The notes under the pieces are model-generated. The model was not told the origin of the DNA and did not search any database. It saw nothing but the letters and a program-made list of their open reading frames with translations. Below, one piece after another: positions 1 to 13,050 of a DNA stretch of 64,000 bases. The DNA comes from Sphagnum compactum. Taxonomy: Eukaryota; Bryophyta; Sphagnopsida; Sphagnales. The stretch spans positions 8,060,001 to 8,124,000 of the forward strand of contig OZ234501.1 of assembly GCA_965153455.1 (NCBI GenBank), written 5' to 3'. Within the stretch, counting starts at the first letter, position 1. Every line of letters starts with the position of its first letter. Both the position numbers and the translations under genes were made by a program.

Positions 1-960
1 ATGGGTTAAAGAACTATTGAAAACGAAATCAAATTTTATGGATGAATAATTCAAAGAGGAGTATAGAAAGTATTTCACAACTAGATGCCACCTATAATAC
101 ATGAATGATTCAAGTAGATTCCCACCTCTAGCCATGTATATAATATCTTGACGGTGCAATGGAATCTAAACAAATGAATATAAGTTGTCAATGTAGTTCA
201 AGTACATGTATATAGTTCTAAAATGCATGCCAAAAAATTCGATCACATACTAAAGTTGACATTTAATTACAACATAATATTGCTGAAGTTTTAATACAAT
301 CGCACGTGGGTTCATCATAAAAACCATGCGTATGGGATGGCAATATCCATGTCAGCTTGCAATTGTCACATTGGATGTGTTTATGCGAGGAAAATTTGTA
401 TAATCAACATCACTTTATTTAAATGCATGAGTTGCATATTACAACTATATAACAACTAAAACAAAAAATCATGCACACTTGTGATTTTTATCCAAATCAA
501 CTATTTTTTCAACTTTAGATATGACCGTCCTTTGTGGCACTTGGTAAAAATGACTAGTAATCACATAAATGATTACAAGTTGGTTTGTAGTTGCATATGC
601 AACTTATATTTGTTACTAATGTCAATTTGGATGAAAATGAAAATGAAAAATACACTTGTATCATCCATTTTTAGTGGCATCCCAAAATAGATGAAAATGT
701 AGCTGTTTTTGCAACTTGGAAGTGGTTCAAAGGCCATTGGACACCACATGACATCTTTTCAACTTGATTTGTGATTATAAATCCTACTTGCAAATGCACA
801 TGTAATTGAATGTGAAAAAAAAATGAGTGGGCTAATAAAGTTGTTGGATTTTGTGGTCTAATTGTTTTCCTTAACTTTCTCCAATGAATTAACCATTAAA
901 TGTGTGGTCGGGTTTAGTGGATTCGTGAAATTTTCAAAGGGCCCATGGCATTTAATGGTA
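1..960. other. AT-rich intergenic DNA
   Basis: No gene, RNA or clear repeat seen. The only open frame (481-690) is short, has no ATG at its start and resembles nothing I know. Confidence 0.6.
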
Positions 961-1420
961 GAAATAAGGCTAAGTAGTACGTATTTTATCATGTTCATGT
1001 GTCATAGTGTTTTTAATTAGTTAATTAATTAGGTGGGCTAAATAACCAATTACTAAATTGTAAAGTGTAAGGTAATAATTAATAAGTAACATGTATGTGG
1101 GCTAAGTAGTAGGTATTTCATCATGTTGGTATATGATAATGTTCTTGTATTAATTATTTAATTAATTAGGCTCTATAATTTATTTATTAAATTGGTTTAG
1201 GTAATAAGTGTAGTTAATTAATTAGGTAGGCTATGTAATTAGTCTATTAAATAGGCGATAAGTTGGATAAATAGTAGGTAGTAAGTAGCAAGTAGGTCAT
1301 ATGTATGTGGGTTAAGTAATAAGTATTTTATCATGTGGATATATCTGAATTTTTTGAATTAATTACAATATTAGGTAGGCAATGTAATTTATTTATTGAA
1401 TATGTTAGGTAGTAGGAGTA
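960..1420. repeat. Degenerate tandem repeat, about 130-210 bp
   Basis: The motif GGCTAAGTAGTA followed by a 'TATTTTATCATGT' segment recurs at about 968, 1100 and 1310. Each copy is followed by TTAATTAATTAGG-type sequence and 'TGTAATTTATTTATT'. Copies are diverged. No coding content. Confidence 0.5.
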
Positions 1421-2200
1421 ATTTATGACCCATTTAATATAATAATTTTAAATTACATTTTTTTGGTATAATTATGATCTATTATAAGCAAAATTGTATA
1501 ATATAATTTTAAAAATCAAATAGATGTTTGAGATGTGGAAAAACATCATTTAATTTTACATAATTTTTTAATCATAAATTTAAATAAAACTTATGATATT
1601 ATATGTGTAAACATAATAAAATTTATAGTTCCATAAAATCAATTAATTATATGGCATTAATTGATATTTAGAAAATAAAATTGATTATCTAGATTAAATT
1701 TTTATATAAAAAATAACATAGTTAATAAAAGAGCTTTTATGATTCTATTAAAATTTATTCATTATCCATTTATAAATATTATATGTGAATAAATTATATA
1801 TTGCACATTTTAATTAAATTCTATTAGTAAAATTATGATATATCCAAAAAAATTATATAATATGATTTTTAGAATCAAATAAAGGTTTAAGATATGAAAT
1901 TTATTTATGTATTTATTATTAGATTATCCATTTATAAATCATGTGATTGAATTTATTTTTTCCACGGAATGGTCATTGAAACTGTATTGAATAATGAAAT
2001 TCAAATATTTTTCTTTTCAAATCAATTTATATTTTTAGAAGGAAAAAAATTGTTTGTGTACATTATTGGAAAAAATTTAAGTTTAAACTTTAAACTTGTC
2101 ATTTGGACAAAATTGTAATAAGATATCAAAGTTAAAAAATCATGTTTTGTCTAATGTTCTAAATGAAGTAGGTTAAATAAAATGCACATAACTTCTTTGA
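1420..2200. other. Very AT-rich intergenic DNA
   Basis: Strongly A/T-biased sequence without an open frame of note. I see no element boundaries. Confidence 0.6.
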
Positions 2201-2204
2201 TACA

Positions 2205-2410
2205 ACAAGTGGGGTGGCTTAGTGGTAAACAAATTGATCTCTGTCCTTGGGGTTCAAGGATCAATCTCCACAAATGATATGGGTTATGTTCTACATTGGA
2301 ATGTTGACTGAACATTCATTACCTACCTAGCCAACAAAGGCTAGGTGCCTACTAGGTGATATTAAATACGTACAATAGGTGGCCTACCTAGCAACTTAAA
2401 CTAACTTTTA
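2205..2410 (+). mobile_element. tRNA-derived SINE-like element (head at 2209-2271)
   Basis: A tRNA-like head is visible: box A TGGCTTAGTGG at 2215-2225 and a box-B-like GGTTCAAGGAT at 2251-2261, 36 bp apart. GTGGGG at 2209-2214 can pair with CTCCAC at 2266-2271 as an acceptor-type stem, and CCTTG/CAAGG forms a T-arm-like stem. The head lacks a proper anticodon arm, so it is not a functional tRNA. A CTACCTAG-rich tail follows at 2318-2395. A related head lies at 6200. The 3' end is a guess. Confidence 0.45.
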
Positions 2411-2474
2411 AAGCCTAGCCTATGTAATGACATGCGTCAACATGGTACAAGTTGAATTTAATGAAATTAAAATA

Positions 2475-2475
<1 letters not shown>

Positions 2476-2504
<29 letters not shown>
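2476..2504. repeat. (ATT)n microsatellite
   Basis: About nine perfect ATT/TTA units. Confidence 0.9.
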
Positions 2505-2505
<1 letters not shown>

Positions 2506-2519
2506 CTATTTAAATAATA

Positions 2520-3585
2520 AATATTTAAACAAATATAAATAATGTGACTACATTCTTGAGTCATAAAATCAATCACAAAAGAATGATGCCATGTAAGTTG
2601 GTTTGGATGGATGAAAAGTTCATGTGAGTCGCATGTTTATGTAATTACCATTGCAACTTGGTGTCACATATTGTCTTTTGCAACTAAAACTTTATGTAAT
2701 TTGTCCAAAATGACTAAGTATTGTAGTAAGCCGCGTGTGATAATTACGACTAAAAATGAGTCGTAAATCTAGTCATATATTTACAATTTATTTGTAATGA
2801 AATATGCTTAAAATATTCCATACCCTTGTAACTTTCCTAGAATTCATGTGGAACTAATCATTCTCCAATGTGGAATTTGATGTTAAAAATGACCATATTG
2901 TTCACACAAAAATATAACACTTAGTTGCAATGTAGTTGGTATGGACGTGTAGTTATATATTAGTGCCATCTCCATGGACTCAATTTTCTCATAATGGTTG
3001 GCCATTCCTTAAAAACAAACACACACAACATTCGCAATAACATTTTTATTCATTTCAAAAAATGTCATTGGAAAATTATCTCTAGGAAAACAATCTCTAG
3101 AAAAATCAAGTGTCATTGGAAAATTAATGTTTAAAAAAATAGTCATCACACACGATTACAAGGAAATGTGGTTAAGTTCATTCCATGTTTTATCATATTT
3201 TGAGTTCATTTGGACAAATTTACCATGGTAAAAATGGCGCACCCCCATAATGAATGGGAGTTAATGGCTATGGACAAATGAATTCATTAATAATTAATTC
3301 ACTAAACTAACTTCCTAGTTCATAAATAAGTTAGATGAGGATCTTAAATTAGATTACCTAGGTTAGGTTAAGAACTTAAGCCACTTACTTTAAGCTCTAG
3401 TAACCTAAGCCACCTTGCCCACCAACTTAAGGTGCAAATGTGAAAGTTGGAACCCCTCACCTCCTTTCACCTTCCTGTTTCATGAGCAAATCCTTAACAA
3501 TTTGACCATTATTTAAATAAATAAAATAATTTTTCACCACATATTATTATGCATTATTTTCTTAACATGCCTAGGTATTTACCCT
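2520..3585. other. Intergenic DNA
   Basis: No gene or clear repeat seen. Short direct repetition of 'GTGTCATTGGAAAATTA'-like sequence occurs at 3063-3125. Confidence 0.5.
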
Positions 3586-3589
3586 AAAC

Positions 3590-3945
3590 TATTATTAAGC
3601 TATTGTACACAAGCTATTTTAAGCTATTTTTGGTTATTTCACCTTAAGCTATTTTTTGTTATTATAGGTTATTCCACCCTGTGTTATTTTAAATTATTTT
3701 CAACTATTTTAAGTTAATATATATTTGGCTATTATAGGTTATTTCACCCTAGGTTATTCTAAACTATTTTATCTCAGGTTTTTTTTGCTATTGTAGGTTA
3801 TGTAACCTAGGCTATTATAATAATTTAAAATAACAAAAAATAAATTAAAATAGTTTAAGGTGGAATTATTTAGAATAGCCAAAAATAACATAGGATGGAA
3901 TAACCTATAATAGCCAAAAATAGTTTAGAATGTTAATCGATATTT
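3590..3945. repeat. Imperfect fold-back (inverted repeat)
   Basis: The left part (about 3595-3790) is built from 'GGTTATTTCACC' and 'AAGCTATTTTT' modules. The right part (about 3815-3945) holds their reverse complements ('GGTGGAATTATT', 'AATAGCCAAAAATA', 'GGATGGAATAACC'). The transcript could fold into an imperfect hairpin of more than 100 bp. Related modules continue to about 4450. No transposase or clean termini seen. Confidence 0.55.
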
Positions 3946-4194
3946 TTATTATTTTACGTTTATAGGTTGTAATTACCATTTTACATTTTAAATATAATAA
4001 TTAATTATTAGTTAATATATTGATAATTAGTTATTTTTATTTTGATTAATCTACTTATCATGTTATTGTTATGTCAAATTATTAGTACTAGTCGTTTGTA
4101 AAACCTAAACATTATAAATACCGCTTTTTATATTATTTTATTCATTCAATGGAATACATTAAATGAATGTACATTGAATTTAGTGTGTAAAATT

Positions 4195-4460
4195 TCCATT
4201 AATGATAGCTTAAGGTAAAATTTATAACCTATAATAATTTATAATAACCTATAATAACCTAAGGTGGAATGACCTTAGTTGAGTAGTTGAAAAAAATCTG
4301 GTAGATAGCCAAAAATAACAAAAGTAACCAAAAGAACCCTAGAATAATTGAAAATAACTTAAGGTAGAAAAACTTTAAATGGCTTAAAATAACTTAACTT
4401 AAAATACGTTAGGGAAAAATAGCCTGAGGCATAACCTAAGGTACAATAACTTCAATTATA
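4195..4460. repeat. Further modules of the 3.6-3.9 kb repeat
   Basis: 'AACCTATAATAACCTAAGGTGGAATGACC'-type sequence and 'AGCCAAAAATAACA' recur here in the orientation of the right arm of the preceding fold-back. Confidence 0.45.
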
Positions 4461-4789
4461 ACCAAAGGTATTTAAAGCAATAACATCAAAGAAAATTATT
4501 TACTATAATGAATTCTTTTAATTAGTAGTGAATTATATAAACTAATAATGAAACATGATAATTACATATTGACCCTATAGTGACATAATTTTAGGCAAAG
4601 TGAAATAACTAAAGTGAGATGAACCTATTTTATCTTTAGGGTCCAATAATGATTTAAACTAATGAATTGCACTCCACTTTTGTACTAGTGCACTTTCAAG
4701 GTCAAAGTGTGCCATACAACTTAAACCCAACATTTTAATTTGTCCAAGGAGTTGTAAATTCATTAATCACCTTGAAAAGTAATAAACAT

Positions 4790-5420
4790 CATGCATAATA
4801 ACATTGCCAAAGGGATTGCAAACCTTTAAAGGTGGTTTCAAACTAGTTAATAACATCTAGAACCTCAAATCATCATAATAGGTCCAAATAAAAGGGTTAC
4901 AAACCTCACAAGTTGATATCAAAATGAAAGTTGTACATACTAGGCATGAATTCATTGTAATGGACATGTAGCATGAAATGTAGACCAACCAAGAAGGGTT
5001 TTGGTTATAATCAACACCCACAAAACCAAAACAACGCATAATGGAACTACCATATATACCCATCAAACTTCCCAAGGTGATTTTCAAGTTCAATTAAATA
5101 GGTTTAGTAGGCTTGGATTCACCATAATGAACATATGGCATGGGTTATAGACCAACCAAGAAGCTTTCAACTTTTAATTAACACCCATAGGACCAAAATA
5201 ACACATAATGGAGTTGTCTAAGGTGGTTTTAAGTTCAAATAAAGGCCTATTAGGGTAAAATACATCATAATGAACATGTCACATAAGTTGGGGCCACAAG
5301 GTGGTTTCAAATTCAAATAAATGCTTGCAAGAACCAAACACAACATAATGGAGCTACCAAGGTGGTTTCAAGATCAAATATGTACATATTAGGGCAAAAT
5401 ACATCATAATGGAAAAACTA
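4790..5420. repeat. Degenerate tandem repeat, about 135-170 bp
   Basis: Two landmarks alternate. 'ATAATGGACATGTAGCAT'-like sequence recurs near 4958, 5128, 5268 and 5403. 'AACACATAATGGAGTT'-like sequence recurs near 5034, 5201 and 5342. 'GACCAACCAAGAAG' occurs twice. The copies are diverged and carry no convincing open frame. Confidence 0.55.
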
Positions 5421-5529
5421 GTTCATGCTAAATCAAGGAGGTTTATTGAGTTTGGGGCTTTGTTAGGCACCTTTGTGTTTTTTCAATGCCATATTTATAA
5501 TCATGTCCTATCATTCCAAGAAATCAAAA

Positions 5530-5760
5530 CTTTTTAGAAGGTTTCACTTGATTAAAGTGTTCACATTGACTAAAGGGGATTTCACCTTGACTTGTCAAGG
5601 TTTAAGGCACAAAATATATTAAAAAATTCATTAGTAATTTTGATTATGGTGAACTTTTTGACCAAGTGTCAATTTGGACATCTAGTCAAATGGACCCCAA
5701 AAGAAAAAAATAGTCAAGATGGCCAAGATTCAATCAAATATGCCCTATTGAATCGCCACT
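5530..5760. repeat. Dispersed repeat, copy 1 (partner 22410-22640)
   Basis: The ordered series TTTAGAAGGT, CTTGA(T/C)TAAA, TGTTCACATT, ACATCTAGTCAAA and CCAAGATT/CCAAGGCC is shared in order with 22410-22640. A CTACCTAC-rich tract follows at 5862-5905. Family unknown. Confidence 0.45.
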
Positions 5761-6189
5761 AAAGTATGTTATTAATTCATATGTGATGAATACTTAGCCA
5801 CATGTGTTTATCATGAAAACATTTGGATTGTGTTAGATTATATGTTGTCACATTCTATGCTACCTACCTACTTTACCTACCTATGACATATCTACCTATC
5901 TACCGTGTTTTGTTTAATCACACAATGAGTGGAGTTGGAATTGGAAAAAAAATTATTTAACATGTTTTAATTTTTCATTGATTTATTTTTTGAAATTAAA
6001 AAAAGAAAATCAGTTAAACATTAATAAAATGTATCAATTTTATTGAATATATATTTGAATAAATTTCATTTTACATTTTTATTTGCTTCATTTGAACAAA
6101 ATTTTGAAATTAAAAAAAGGTGTCAATTTTGAGATTTCCTAACAATTTCATAACTAAGAAACTAAAAAAAAACTTACACATTTTATTTA

Positions 6190-6335
6190 CAAATGGTGGT
6201 GGCTTGATGGAAAAGATATTGAGATGCTTGCACGTGGTCTTGGGTTCAAACTTGGGCAAGTTACATATATGAATTTCATATGTGGTGATGTATATATAAT
6301 GTACATGTACATCATAAACATATGGTAAACATCGA
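6190..6335 (+). mobile_element. Second tRNA-headed SINE-like element
   Basis: Box A TGGCTTGATGG at 6200-6210 and box-B-like GGTTCAAACTT at 6243-6253, 43 bp apart. The first 20 bp ('GGTGGTGGCTT') resembles the element at 2205. A TATATA-rich stretch follows. No target-site duplication recognised. Confidence 0.4.
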
Positions 6336-6339
6336 GGCA

Positions 6340-9300
6340 TAAGTAACTAGGTACATGCCTGCCTACTTTGTGATATATGATGCCATCACTTTTGAAGATG
6401 TATAATGATGATGACACATGGCATAATCAAACCATAGATAATGATGGCCTAATTAATTAGTGGTCAAATTGATAAGTGGTCATTTTGATTAGTCAAAATG
6501 TTTCATGATTCCCTATTCAAAAAAACATTAGTTAAAAAGATTGTGTCGAAATCAATTCATCCAAAATAACACTTTGGTTGACTTGGACAAGGGGGCAAAA
6601 AGACCAAATGGGAGGTCTTTTTGTTTGATTTTGTTTTTATTAACAAGAATGTGACTTCTTATAGTGTGTGAATTAGGCAAACACAAGGTTCCAATCCCAT
6701 GTTTGTCCAACTTTATGAAAATTTTTATCTATCCATGTTTCCCCATTTTTTGTTTGAACATGTTGAATCAAATTTTTGTTTTGATGAAAATATATACTCA
6801 TGTATATAGGTAGTTAACACCATATGGCAACTATTGGTTTGTAAGTCTCTAGATGATAACAAATATAATGTTGTTTTTTCTTTCTTTCTTCGTATGATTT
6901 TTCCTGATTGAAATGTGCTTTGAATCAAAATCACATTGTCAAGATTCAAACCCATGAATTTGTGTGAATTTTGAAGATGGCCTCAAATAAATGAAATTAG
7001 ATCACCCCAAGAAAAGTGATTTAATTTATCAACATAAATTGCCCAATCATGGGACCCAATGTTAGAATAACTATGGATAACACAATTTTGCTTGATTAGA
7101 AAGGGACTTGTTAAATGGCTAATAAATAAACAAACAAAGTGGAATTGCAACCTAAGAGCTTTAATTCAATCATAAAATCTCTTGGGTCCATGAGGAATGA
7201 TAGATTTTCAAATCAAACAAGATATAACTTACATAAGTTACATGATTTTGGACATATAAATTTTAAAGCCTTAACACAATTTAACTACATTAATTAAGTA
7301 GCCATTTTAAATTGCAAAATTTCCTATCAACGTTGTAGGGAGGACATTTCACACCTCTCATGGGACTTTTAATTTTTCTCATCCCTTTTGGTAGGAGATT
7401 TTGTTTTTTCATCCCCTCTTGTAGGGTATTTTTCTTTTTCATTCCTTCCCCAAATCTTTTTCCCATCTCCTCTACCACATTAATTTCATGCAACCCCATC
7501 TTTATGCTAGCTAAAGCCTTTGAACATGAGCATCACAAAATACATGACACATGATTCCCCAATTCTTGCCTCAAGGTCCTTATTTTAGTAATACAAGAAT
7601 CCTAGGGTTTTACCTTACACATAAAATGGGGAGCAATTGAAATTATGATTCCCAATGCACATTTTTCTATTTTTAAGCTTTGATCTTGTAAAAGCATCCC
7701 TACCCACTACCCCTATTTGGGTTTTTATCAATGTCTCTCACATCCAACATACTTGGTTGGTAAGATGGTCCATTCAATGAAATACCTAAATGGAATATAA
7801 CAATTTGATAATTGAAGCTCAAACTATTATATTGAAAGTTTTGAAAGGTTAAAGGAATAAACTAAACAAGTATTCTATAAAGAAGAAAGGAGATTTGAAA
7901 AGAAAAGAAAAAAAATACCAAGATTTCAAACAATAATTTTGTAGTGCAAGAAGAACTCAATTCTTTTCTAACGAAAATAGTTCAATAGGCAATGAGAATG
8001 ATTCATGAATTTCAAAACTTTTAATATTTCCCAACCTTTATCTTTTGCAAAAGTCTAACATGTAGTTTTTCCTACTTGAAGAATCAAACAAAGCATATTC
8101 AAACATTATTTGAAGGAACAAACATGTATTGCAAAACAAAATAATCTATTTTTTTCAAAATTCAATCTTGCCAAAAGGCCAACAAAGAACATAAAAGAAT
8201 TTTGTTTGTGGAAAAACTAGACAAAACATTACTAAAAACATCAAAGATTGTTTTTTTTAAAAAAAATCCTTAGAAGCTTGAAAATGCAAGAACGTAAAAT
8301 TTAAATATTGCTACCAAAGGGCAACAAAAATCTTTTTGAAAAGATATTGAAGGTATTTTGGTAGGGGTGGTGCCAACCAAAGAACTAGTTGGTACCCCAT
8401 ACCAAATCGTCATTGTCTCGTGAAAGGGTCACTATCCAAGAAATTACTTCTATTGACCAAAAATAGATTTAAAGATTTGTTAATTTGGTAATCGAATCAC
8501 TATTGAAGGTGCAAATTTTCAAAATTAAAAAAAAACTTCCCTCCTGAACAATGGTTACCTATTCTCCCATCATGACCCATAAACATGAAAAATTACATAA
8601 TGTCAAATGAAATGCTATTTAAATATCACCACCTTGGTTAATAATTATGGTTGTCCTATCAAACATATCAAGGAATTTCCTTTTATTGGACCTTTTGGAG
8701 GGGAATGTATCCTTGCCGTATTTACAAGTTCAATTTGAGTTTCACACTATTTGATTTGCCATACTTCATCCAAAACATGAAAAGCTATTTTCAATTTTGA
8801 CCTCAATTTGCCATGTGTTTCATTCTTAATTTTCAGCATCCTTAAAGCCCCCCAAACTAAGAACTAGCATTCAAAATTAAGGATGAACTAGCTTGTCCCT
8901 TTAATTACACTATTAGCAATAGTATTAATGAGAAGTTTAAACATTCCCATGCTACATGCACATATTGCCATACCTTTTCTCCCATACCCTTACTTAGTGA
9001 AACAATCCCTTCTCGAAAGTCAACAAAAGTTCAACTCATTTATGAGGACACTTTGAAATACAAGATGTCAAAAGTTTTTTAAAAATTGCAAAAACCTTAA
9101 GAACCTTCAAGAATACATAGGTCTACTACATGGATGAACTCATAGATACAAACACTCTTGGCACAACCCCCCATATGTGCCAATACACTTGCCACTAAGA
9201 AAATATCAAACAAAGAAAGACAACTGTCTATTTGAAAAGAAATTAAATGAAAAAATTAGCTCCAATAGTAAAACCAGTGAAATTTGAAATTTCAAAAAAA

Positions 9301-10290
9301 AAAAAAAACAAAGGCAACCAACAACCACAACTTGGAGGTTGAAAATTAAAAGCAACATAGATGTGGATAGCTTTAGAGAAAACTAAACGCAACTAAAATG
9401 CTAATCAAGTAAATAAAACAACATATAAAGAGCTATTGAAGGCTAAGGTGCAAGGAAAGAGATTGTTATGGAGAAAGAAGAAGTTACAATAAAATTTTGA
9501 TTGACAAAACAATGTTCAAAACTCACAACCTTGAGCCCATGACTAATTTGAGCTTTGTGCACTTCAAGTTTGTGTCCTCTTTGAAAAATCTCTCTAGTTT
9601 CACTTTGAAACTCTCTAAACATATGGGTCTTTCTACCTTTTGGTTGAAACTCTACCCACCTTCTCTTTCTACAATCATTTGTTTGTCTCCACTTGCTTGC
9701 TTCACCCTCACCTTTCTCAGAGCTCTATCACACACATATTTGACCATGCTCTCCTTCTCGCTCTTCACAAAACACAAGACCATACTCAAGTGATTTTATT
9801 CCTCTTTTGCCCTTTGATGAAAGCTTGTCATGCATTCCAATAAGAAACTCAATTTTAACAAAAATTGAGGGTTTCAATATTGGGTTTGGTCGTAAAAAGG
9901 TCGACTTTATGAATAACTTTAGTATGCATGCCATATTACTGTTGTGGGTGGAGATGCTCTAGGAACATATTTAAGACTACTGCAAAAACATCTTAATTTC
10001 TACACTCAGCTTGTATCAAATTTTCAAATAAACAAGCAATTTACATTGTTTCTAGTATCAATAACCTGGTTGACATATTCATTTGTACAAAGGCTTGTGA
10101 GCCAAGACAAATGGGTCACAACTAGAAACTTCAAACGGACAAATAAAATGAATTAGAACTTGAAACAACTGTCAAGGATTTACACATCCTTGGAGAATAA
10201 GTTCAGACCATATATAGTTCTTACAGGAAACAAGCTCCTTGTTGGAAATGTGAAATATAAACTCTCGTCTGCTATTAGAGTTATCGGTAA
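6340..10290. other. Intergenic DNA with a small pyrimidine minisatellite
   Basis: No gene seen. At about 7350-7450 a roughly 31-bp unit (TCATCCC, then TTGGTAGG, then a T-run) repeats about three times. The modest open frames at 7360-7554 and 9497-9793 are low-complexity and have no recognisable product. Confidence 0.5.
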
Positions 10291-10294
10291 AAAG

Positions 10295-10690
10295 TAACCT
10301 GTCTTCACCCTGTCTTTGGGCCTCCTTTCATCCCCTATTCCCTCTTTCAGTGGTATGAGCAAAGTAAAGCCATTTTATTAAATCTCAGTATGAAATGCTG
10401 AAACTCAGCATTTAATGCACGAGGTCCGAGACTAAATATAGTAGTTGTACAGTTAGGACTAGTGAAAATATATGCAATAGCAGTGGAGGCGCTCAGGAAA
10501 AAGGAAAGACAGGATGAAACTCATTTTACCACCCCAAAATTGATGGTTTTCTGAGTTTCATCCCTCATCAAATGCTAATGTTTTTTTTTTTTGCAGTTTT
10601 AAAAAAAAAATCTCACCCTGTGTATGACCAAACTCAGGGTTCTGGTGCTGTGTTTTTCTTTACTTTACGGATAACTCTATTATTTCAACA
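10295..10690. repeat. Dispersed repeat A, copy 1 (partner 28660-29050)
   Basis: About 260 bp are closely similar to 28660-28910, for example CTGTCTTCACC, TCTTTCAGTGGTAT and GTGGAGGCG(C/A)TCAGGAAAA. ACTTTACGGATAA at the far end is also shared. A perfect 9-bp-stem hairpin (AAATGCTGA / TCAGCATTT, loop AAC, 10393-10413) is conserved in both copies. Confidence 0.7.
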
Positions 10691-10699
10691 CAATTTACG

Positions 10700-12380
10700 A
10701 CAGTAACTAGGAGAGTGAGGTCTGAAGTGAATTTCACCTCATGTGTCATTCACATACATACATACATACATACAGCAGGCGCCTTCTCACTTACCAAACC
10801 CTGCATACATGAAACCAGAGTGCAATATAAAGAAGTTAAAGAATATATAATCTAATGAATTTTATTACATTAATGTTTATTTAACCAACCACTTAGGACA
10901 AAAATAGTTCACCAATTAAATCCCATAAAAAATACAACTCAATTGTTCATAGGTTGAAGTATTTGATCCTCAATCATTTTAATTCAATTGCTCAAATAAT
11001 ATCAATATGTATTTCCCGCAAAAATACCAGACGAGTTTTGATAATGCCCTTGTATTGGTTTCTAGAATTTCTTGCTGTTAGTACCAATTAAATTATAACA
11101 CACCAATAATAAATTATTGATACTACCATGGTATTAAAATATCAAATTTTCCCACTACTAATGAAATAACTTTCCCTAGCCTTGAAATTGTCAAAAGGCT
11201 TGTGTACCGATGTTAGTTTTGGTACATACAAATTATGATACCATACCTACGATTGATAATTGGCACTTCTTTGCTGAATATTTATTTATTTTAGAAACTG
11301 AGGTTTGGTAATTTCAAATTTAGATTTCCAGAATTTCAACACTTGAGGAATATTAAGTATTCAAAATAAACAACTAAAAGTGTCCTTGTAATAATAATAA
11401 GCCAATGGTTGGGACAATAAACAATTGTTTTGTCCTGAAATCAATTGTATGTATTGTTACTAGCCCAACACTGGATTTTACAGATGCACACATGTTTTAT
11501 TGTAAAATCTTTCAAGGTATATGTAGATTGGTTGGAGTAAGTATAGAAACATATAAAATATCATTGAATTGATATATTTACTAAACATTGCATGCACTTT
11601 AATGTTTAAATAACAATAATTGACATTATTTTATTTTATTTTTGGATATTCATTCAACACATGAAATCCCAAAAACATGATACCATTGGAAATGTATGAT
11701 TTTAATGTTATTTTTAAGCATCAAATTTGTGATGACCTACCCTAGCTAGGATTACCCTTACCCTGATTATCTTAGGAGCATTTTACACGTATGAGTTTTA
11801 CACGTCAGAAATACATTTGAACCCAATTTTAGCCATTATCCTACATAATCCATTGAAAAACAAATTCAGTCCAAGGTTTTTTTTTGGGGGGGGGGGGGGG
11901 TTTCCCTTACAACTGAACATAAGAATTCTTAGAAGAATGTCATTTACAAATATGGTAACGAACTTGTTATGAATAATAAAGCTACATTCCAAATATGTGG
12001 AATTATAAACACATGCACATACAATTTAAATCAAAATGTGTGCACAAATTGGATTATTTTACTAATCAATAAAATCTTCATGCAATCCATATATGTCTAA
12101 ATATATATTCCTTATATTTAGTTCACATATTGTTGTTGACATGTATCTCATGATTGGAGATAATTAGTGTAGTCGTAGATATTTTTCTACTTTACATGAA
12201 CATATTTTGAATACTTTTATTATAGTAAAAATTAATTAATTATCAATTTTTCAGCTTATAGCCAAAAGGACAAGGACTCCCATTTTGGAGGTTTAGTCAA
12301 GTTTGGAGGTTCAGATCACCATGTAGCCAATCCTCCAGCTAACTGCTTGACCTTGTGTCAGATTCCAAGTAGGATTTAAG
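10700..12380. other. Intergenic DNA
   Basis: No gene seen. It holds a (CATA)n run near 10750 and a T-run joined to a 15-nt G-run at 11876-11900. Confidence 0.55.
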
Positions 12381-12385
12381 TTTGA

Positions 12386-12590
12386 TGATAATTTTCATTT
12401 AACAATGGTACCCGGTTTTGGCTCATTTTTTATGGCTACTCTCAAATTGGTCTTTGGAGATTTTCTAGCATTTGAGGATAAAGGGGCCTCCCACTCATTT
12501 CAAAGGAGGATTAATGTTTTGACCATAAATTTCAGTTAACAACGGCACCCATTTTTTGCTCTTTCATGGCTACTCTCAAATTGGGGATGG
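12386..12590. repeat. Partial direct duplication, about 135-bp spacing
   Basis: The segment at 12386-12460 recurs diverged at 12522-12590. Both have TTAACAA(T/C)GG, a CACCC/TACCC step, TTTTTGCTC/GGCTCATTTT and the identical TATGGCTACTCTCAAATTGG core (TCATGGCTACTCTCAAATTGG in the second). Confidence 0.55.
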
Positions 12591-12756
12591 AACGGAGATT
12601 ACAGGGTCAAACTAGGGGTCAAAGACAGGGTGACTTTGAGGATAGCTTTAATATAGATCAAGACTTGTTTTTTAAAGGTCCCTTTTCAGTTGGGCTTTAT
12701 ACTCCCCAGTTGTCAACAATTGTTGTTGTGCATGGATATTATCCTTACTTAGACTA

Positions 12757-13050
12757 CTTTAACCCTAGGGTCAGTTTTAGTCATTAAATAATCCTTAAAA
12801 TAATGAAACAATTTTCCAACAAAATATGAAGCTGAGGTGTGGAAAACCATCATAATTATCACAGGCTACAACCTGAATAATTTCACTCCTCATATGTGGG
12901 GGAGAAAAAAAATAAATAAATAAAAATTGAAAAATGAATCAATAATTTTTTTTAATTAATTATTCGTCTTGTCAATGTGGAAGCCGACCCAACCCTAGGC
13001 CCTAGGCTAGGGTAATGCCCTCACAAGGAGTTTGCAGTCAGTTTGCAGGG
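12757..13050. repeat. Dispersed repeat B, copy 1 (partner 27200-27540)
   Basis: The series AGGGTCAGTTT / AGAGTCAGTTT, ATGAAACAAT, AATATGAAG(C/T)TGA, ATCAC(A/G)GGCTA, CTAGGCTAGG(G/A)TAATGC and GAGTT..CAGT is collinear with 27200-27540. Family unknown. Confidence 0.5.

Noticed and set aside
4857-5093. 'YYDDL' resembling a reverse-transcriptase motif (minus strand)
   Set aside because: The frame lies within a non-coding tandem repeat and has no further family motifs.
11798-11992. 'FVNDIL' resembling a reverse-transcriptase YVDD box (minus strand)
   Set aside because: No other reverse-transcriptase motif on either side; chance match in a 64-codon frame.
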